From positions 1 through 35,049 of the forward strand of contig NW_026251859.1 of assembly GCF_025024155.1 (NCBI RefSeq): a DNA stretch of 35,049 bases, written 5' to 3'. A model generated the notes under the pieces. It did no database searches. It was not told the DNA's origin and saw nothing but the letters and a program-made list of their open reading frames with translations. The stretch comes from Gamsiella multidivaricata. Lineage: Eukaryota > Mortierellomycota > Mortierellomycetes > Mortierellales > Mortierellaceae. Shown here piece after piece: positions 31,591 through 35,049 of this stretch. Every line of letters starts with the position of its first letter. Position 1 is the stretch's first letter. Both the position numbers and the translations under genes were made by a program.

Positions 31591-33530
31591 TCATCCATCT
31601 CTCAAAGCACACACCAGTTGCTTCACTGACCGTCGAATATCCACTGTATTCTTAGACCTCTGCTTCGCTCTCTGTCTCATTTGCTTGAGGCCTTCGATGC
31701 TTACAAGGTCTCCGGCCAGATCTTCCAGCGTTCGAGCGGCTATGTCCCATTCCTCGTCTGCGATCGGTGAGCTTGAGTATCCGTCATGACTAACTTCTTC
31801 AGACTGGACGCTTTCTCCTTCATCTGCATTCACCAGCTGCTGCACTTCCTCAGCCAGCTCCTGCACGTCCTTGTTTCCTACTACTCGGAAATTCCAATTG
31901 TTCTCCATAGTAGTCTCGGCGATCAGATGCTCGAAGTATACCTTCTCCTGCTCTTCGTATTGGTCGTGCCGGGAGTAATGAAGTGGATGTTGCTGTTCAG
32001 CATGGATTGGCCGTCGTCGTCGGGGCTGCTCGCACATTTCCGTCGGAAGAATTGGCGTCTTGGCGAAGCAGTTTCGCAGCGTTAGAGACTTCATTCGACT
32101 CCATGCATAGGGGATCAATGTCCAAGCGAGTTCGTTTGAGATACATTTCTTCTTTTCGTAGTTGCGAACGAGATAGGTTTCATAGCTGAGCATCTCCAGG
32201 AAAGCTCGTTTGAAAACACTAATCACCCCTGCGTCGAGAGGTTGCCTTACTGATGTGGTGTTTGTCGGGAGCCGTCGTATGTGAAGATGCTTCCAAGGCG
32301 TGTTAGCTCGTGGATCACGCATGTCGATGTTGTTGTGCGCACCTGCAGAGTCAAGAAGGAGAAGAGTTGGCTCCGAAAGATCGTCATCAAGCATTTGTAG
32401 CCACCCTACGAATAGGGCCCTGTTCATTCATCCCGAGTTTGTTTTTTTCATGAGCATCCTTTTCGCCGAATCTTTCTCAATATCATTTGGAATGCTTGTG
32501 CCTAAAGTAAAGAGCATCACAGAGTCGTAAAGGCCAAGAATGGAAATAAAAAACACGAATAAATAAGAGATGATTGCAACACAAATCATTCATTAAACGT
32601 ATTACCGATGACCAACGGCTTCAACGAATCCTTGGTGTTTGCCATGGCGAGAGAGGAACCAGAAGCATTAATGCAGAATAGGATGGAGACCCTGCAGCTC
32701 CTGTTGGCCTTGGCGCCTGACTTTGATCCTCGAGTTGTGTAAGACTTGTCGTCTAGCTCCTGTAAGTAAAAGCCGGTCTCGTCGCAGTTGAATATGTTGT
32801 CCGGAGTGTACTGGGCGCAAAGCTGACGGATGTCGGTAAGCTCCGATTCAATCGCCTCCAGATCGACCGATCCTGCTTCTCCATGAAGCTGGCAATAGGT
32901 TATCCCATGGCGTTTCTTGAAGTGATTAAACCACGAGGCTGAAAATGATAGTGGTGCCTCAGACACGGTATCGCCTGAATTGTCCTGAAGATCGACTAGA
33001 ATCGTACATGTTTTCTTGATCATCTTGCCGTTGACAGGGACATTCTGTCTCCGCTGATCTTGTAGCCACCGATAGAGGACCTCCTCAATCATTACGCTCT
33101 TGTCTTCGACGATGTAATGAGCGTCCGGGGGGTGCGTCTTGACTGCAGCGCGTAATTTGTCTTCTCGTTTGAGCATGCATTCAAGGGTACATCTCGGAAG
33201 ATTGACTCCTATCATGCGCCCAAAAGAGCTGTGGGAAAGCTTGATCGGGAGGTTTTCCTTCCGATCATGAAGATAATGATATATGTCCAGTAGTTCGACT
33301 TGCTGCTCCAGGGTGTAAGAGACTCTGGCCATTGGGATCTTGAACTGCTCGGCGTCAGGAAACAGAATGAGCACATTCATATCTACGCCTGGCATAATAC
33401 AAAAGCATGTTGTATTGTGCTTGACGAATATGCTCGGCATCCTCAAGTTCGTGCTTGGTGTATTTTTTGCGATTCTTGGCAGGAAGGTGTTGAGGAGTTG
33501 GTTTTTGTTTTTTGCTTGTCGCCGCTGCAT
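31591..33530 (-). pseudogene. Tigger/pogo transposase, interrupted by one stop codon
   Basis: Two coding blocks form one DDE transposase. The N-terminal block (to 32606) has a psq/CENP-B-like helix-turn-helix (YTLEQQVELLDIYHYL, from the Met at 33332), a CENP-B/Tc5-type second DNA-binding domain (VMIEEVLYRWLQDQRRQN... SWFNHFKKRHGI) and the first catalytic Asp in NIFNCDETGFYLQ. The C-terminal block has LLLLDSAGAHNN (second Asp) and TTSVRQPLDAGVIS (third Asp). A 104-bp intron (32605-32502, GTAATA...TTTAG) joins them in phase, after which the frame meets TGA at 32428-32430, directly before MNRALFVGWL. Related transposases have Trp-Met at this place, so TGG to TGA is the likely lesion. The first exon upstream of 33332 is uncertain; another Lys-rich frame (33355-33639) overlaps it. 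Confidence 0.85.
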
Positions 33531-33630
33531 GGGTCGAGAGCGACTCGTACTGTCGTTTTAGGGGAGAGGTTGTAATCATGGTGTTGAGGTATGTAGAATG
33601 CAACATGAGACGTGAGGAGGTATGGTTGAG

Positions 33631-33749
33631 GCAGAGCATGTGACTGAATATGTGACTGTATTTTTCAGCTTTAGAATAGCTCGGTCCAATTCAATCCCCA
33701 GTTAAGGTTTTATTGCAGGTTTGCGCGCGATAAAAACGAGTTTCGACTG
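33631..33749 (-). repeat. Right terminal inverted repeat of the Tigger element
   Basis: 119 bp, matching the left repeat from end to end apart from the two short gaps; ends with the complement of CAGTCG at 33744-33749. Confidence 0.9.
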
Positions 33750-33898
33750 TGAGTCATGTCATCGAGGCAAATTCATCAAAACGCGTTTTGCTCCATTCTC
33801 ACAACGCTCTTGTTCATTGCCTTCCAGACAACCCACACCCATCAACGGCTTCCCGCGCCTCACATCCCATTCCATCCCAGATAACGCCCCTCTCATCC

Positions 33899-35049
33899 AT
33901 GGCGGCAAACGCACTCACCCTCTTCTGTGTCGTCGACGGCGAGTCCACAGCCAACGCGTTCAAAGTCAAGCCAGACAGAGATGCAGACGTCAGTGACCTC
34001 AAAGAGCTCATCAAGACCAAGAAAACGCCAAAATTTGACGATCTCGCAGCAGATGAGCTTGCCATCTGGCGCGTCTCGATTCCCATTGTTGCTGCCGAAA
34101 TGCGCGAGCCAGTCATCTTTGATTCCCTTGACTCCAAGGAGGAGCTCGGCCCAGCAATGGACCTTTCCGAGGTGTTCAAGGAAGGTGTACCAAGGAAGAC
34201 CATCAACATCATCGTGCAACGACCACCCCCGCCAGGTATGTCTCCAGCTCTCTGCAGAGTGATGATTGATATTCTGGCGCGTGTTATTTACGTTACGTTA
34301 TTCTTTTTTTTTTCTTCCGATAGCTCCTAAAAGAGACCGTGAAGAGAATGCGGGTGAGTATTATTGATCTTTTCTAACCACCTCTTGTCTTTTACTCAGT
34401 CATGAACACAGCTGACGTTACTTATGACATTTGTCGCCTTGATGCAATGTTTAACCCGTGTAAAAAATATATGATATATAGACCTAAAGTTTATGCCGAA
34501 GAACAAGAGAGTCCGTATTATCGAAGGCTGGAAGCCATATAAGGCTTCCGACGGAAAGTCAGTAGATTTGCCTCTCTCTTGGATTGAGTTTCTTCAAAGC
34601 GCGAATTTTGAGCCCGAACCGCGCAAGGCATTCGATCACCTCAAGAGCGATCTTCAAGCTGGCGACGCAATCGATATTCCAAGTCTGGGCCAAACCCCCA
34701 AGGAATTTGGACGTCATAGCCCAGGTCAAAAATTTTTCGTTACGGAACAAATGCTGGAGCTTTGGAAGGACATTTGCGGTGAAAAGGATCGTACATACAG
34801 ACGGGTCCTGTCCGGTCCGATGGGCGTTGGCAAGTCGTACCTCTCCTATTTTCTCGCAGCAAGAGCGTATGCCGAAGGATGGCCCACTCTCTACATATCG
34901 GATGCGGGAAAGCTGGACACAAACACGCAGGAAGAATCAACAATAGAAATAGTCAGGCGCTTTCTGGCTATCAACAAAGACATTTTGACTGCCGCTGAGC
35001 TGGAGAAGCTTGTAGACAACTACAACGGGGAAAACGACATTTCCAATAG
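33899..35049 (+). CDS. Crinkler (CRN)-like protein: Ubl domain plus P-loop NTPase, cut by the right edge
   Basis: Three exons are visible: 33899-34235, 34324-34353 (only 30 bp) and 34482 to the window end, with matching phases and no stop. The start MAANALTLFCVVDGEST opens the ubiquitin-like N-terminal domain of CRN/Crinkler-type proteins (then VSDLKELIKTKK, FDDLAADELAIWRVSIP, ending IVQRPPPP at about residue 112). A short charged linker PKRDREEN follows, then a region with WKPYKASDGKSVDLP and a P-loop NTPase with Walker A GPMGVGKS at residues 234-241, as found in CRNs that carry NTPase-nuclease effector regions. No signal peptide is seen and the oomycete LFLAK motif is not present in that form. 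CRNs are known as host-directed effectors in oomycetes; in fungi they may act in competition or conflict, which cannot be told here. The C-terminal effector part lies outside the window. Confidence 0.88.

Larger units (their letters stand above)
31428..33749 (-). mobile_element. Tigger/pogo-family DNA transposon
   Basis: A 2.3-kb element with inverted ends that begin CAGTCGAAACTCGTTTTTAT, a typical pogo/Tigger terminus. The left terminal repeat (31428-31564) and the right one (33631-33749) align over their full length except for two 9-bp length differences and few substitutions. TA precedes the left end; the right end is followed by TG, so the TA duplication is only half preserved. The minus-strand transposase has one stop in its core. 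The right end lies 149 bp upstream of the CRN start codon. Confidence 0.9.

Noticed and set aside
33355..33639. Lys-rich minus-strand frame at the transposon right end
   Set aside because: It may be a first exon of the transposase, but I found no phase-consistent junction to the helix-turn-helix frame, so it is not annotated separately.
1..35049. tRNA, rRNA and CRISPR arrays
   Set aside because: No convincing tRNA T-loop/acceptor pairing, rRNA core sequence or spaced repeats was noticed on reading; a covariance-model scan would be decisive.

Overview
The window looks like a gene-dense piece of an early-diverging fungal genome, most likely Mortierella-like (Mucoromycota). The evidence is inferred from family knowledge: almost every gene has short introns with GTAAGN...YAG borders, the low-complexity proteins are rich in Gln, Pro and Ser, long homopolymer and purine/pyrimidine runs are common, and the right edge carries a Crinkler-type (CRN) ubiquitin-like N-terminal domain of the kind that is expanded in Mortierella and Rhizophagus. 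Exon structures were built by hand, requiring consistent splice phases and continuous domains.

Layout from left to right. Positions 1-1447 (-) hold a decayed gene resembling a TnpB/Fanzor-like family. Next come a mitochondrial-type PP2C phosphatase PTC7 (1808-3907, -) and a peroxisomal delta3,delta2-enoyl-CoA isomerase ending in SKL (5210-6820, -). The isomerase shares a 322-bp divergent promoter region with the spliceosomal WD40 factor PRP17/CDC40 (7143-9352, +). These are followed by an acidic protein with a possible Clp1-like C-terminus (9589-10617, -), a 955-aa polyQ and coiled-coil protein (10916-14309, -), a 1042-aa PB1...UBA protein that looks like a fungal p62/NBR1-type autophagy receptor (15624-19272, -), and a membrane-anchored protein disulfide isomerase with CPHC and CGHC sites (20059-22124, -). 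Ketopantoate reductase PAN5 (22556-23971, +), a small signal-peptide Cys-rich single-pass protein (24220-25050, -), a TSPO/MBR protein with an unusual charged C-terminal extension (27144-28294, +) and a Cid1-type nucleotidyltransferase (28520-30994, -) complete the central block.

Mobile DNA lies at both ends and in between. A 340-bp Mutator-like MITE with 59-bp terminal inverted repeats and a perfect 9-bp target duplication is at 25186-25525. A 2.3-kb Tigger/pogo element (31428-33749), with long inverted repeats and a transposase broken by one stop codon, ends 149 bp before the start codon of the CRN gene (33899 to the right edge, +), whose protein has a Walker A motif.

Most genes are housekeeping and do not form an operon-like unit. 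The most notable points are the decayed Fanzor-like gene, the CRN gene with a Tigger element in its promoter region, the PB1-LIR-UBA receptor lacking ZZ and FW domains, and three genes where a retained intron would give a coherent alternative product: PTC7 (35-residue in-frame insertion), the isomerase (loss of the peroxisomal signal) and the Cys-rich protein (loss of the membrane anchor).
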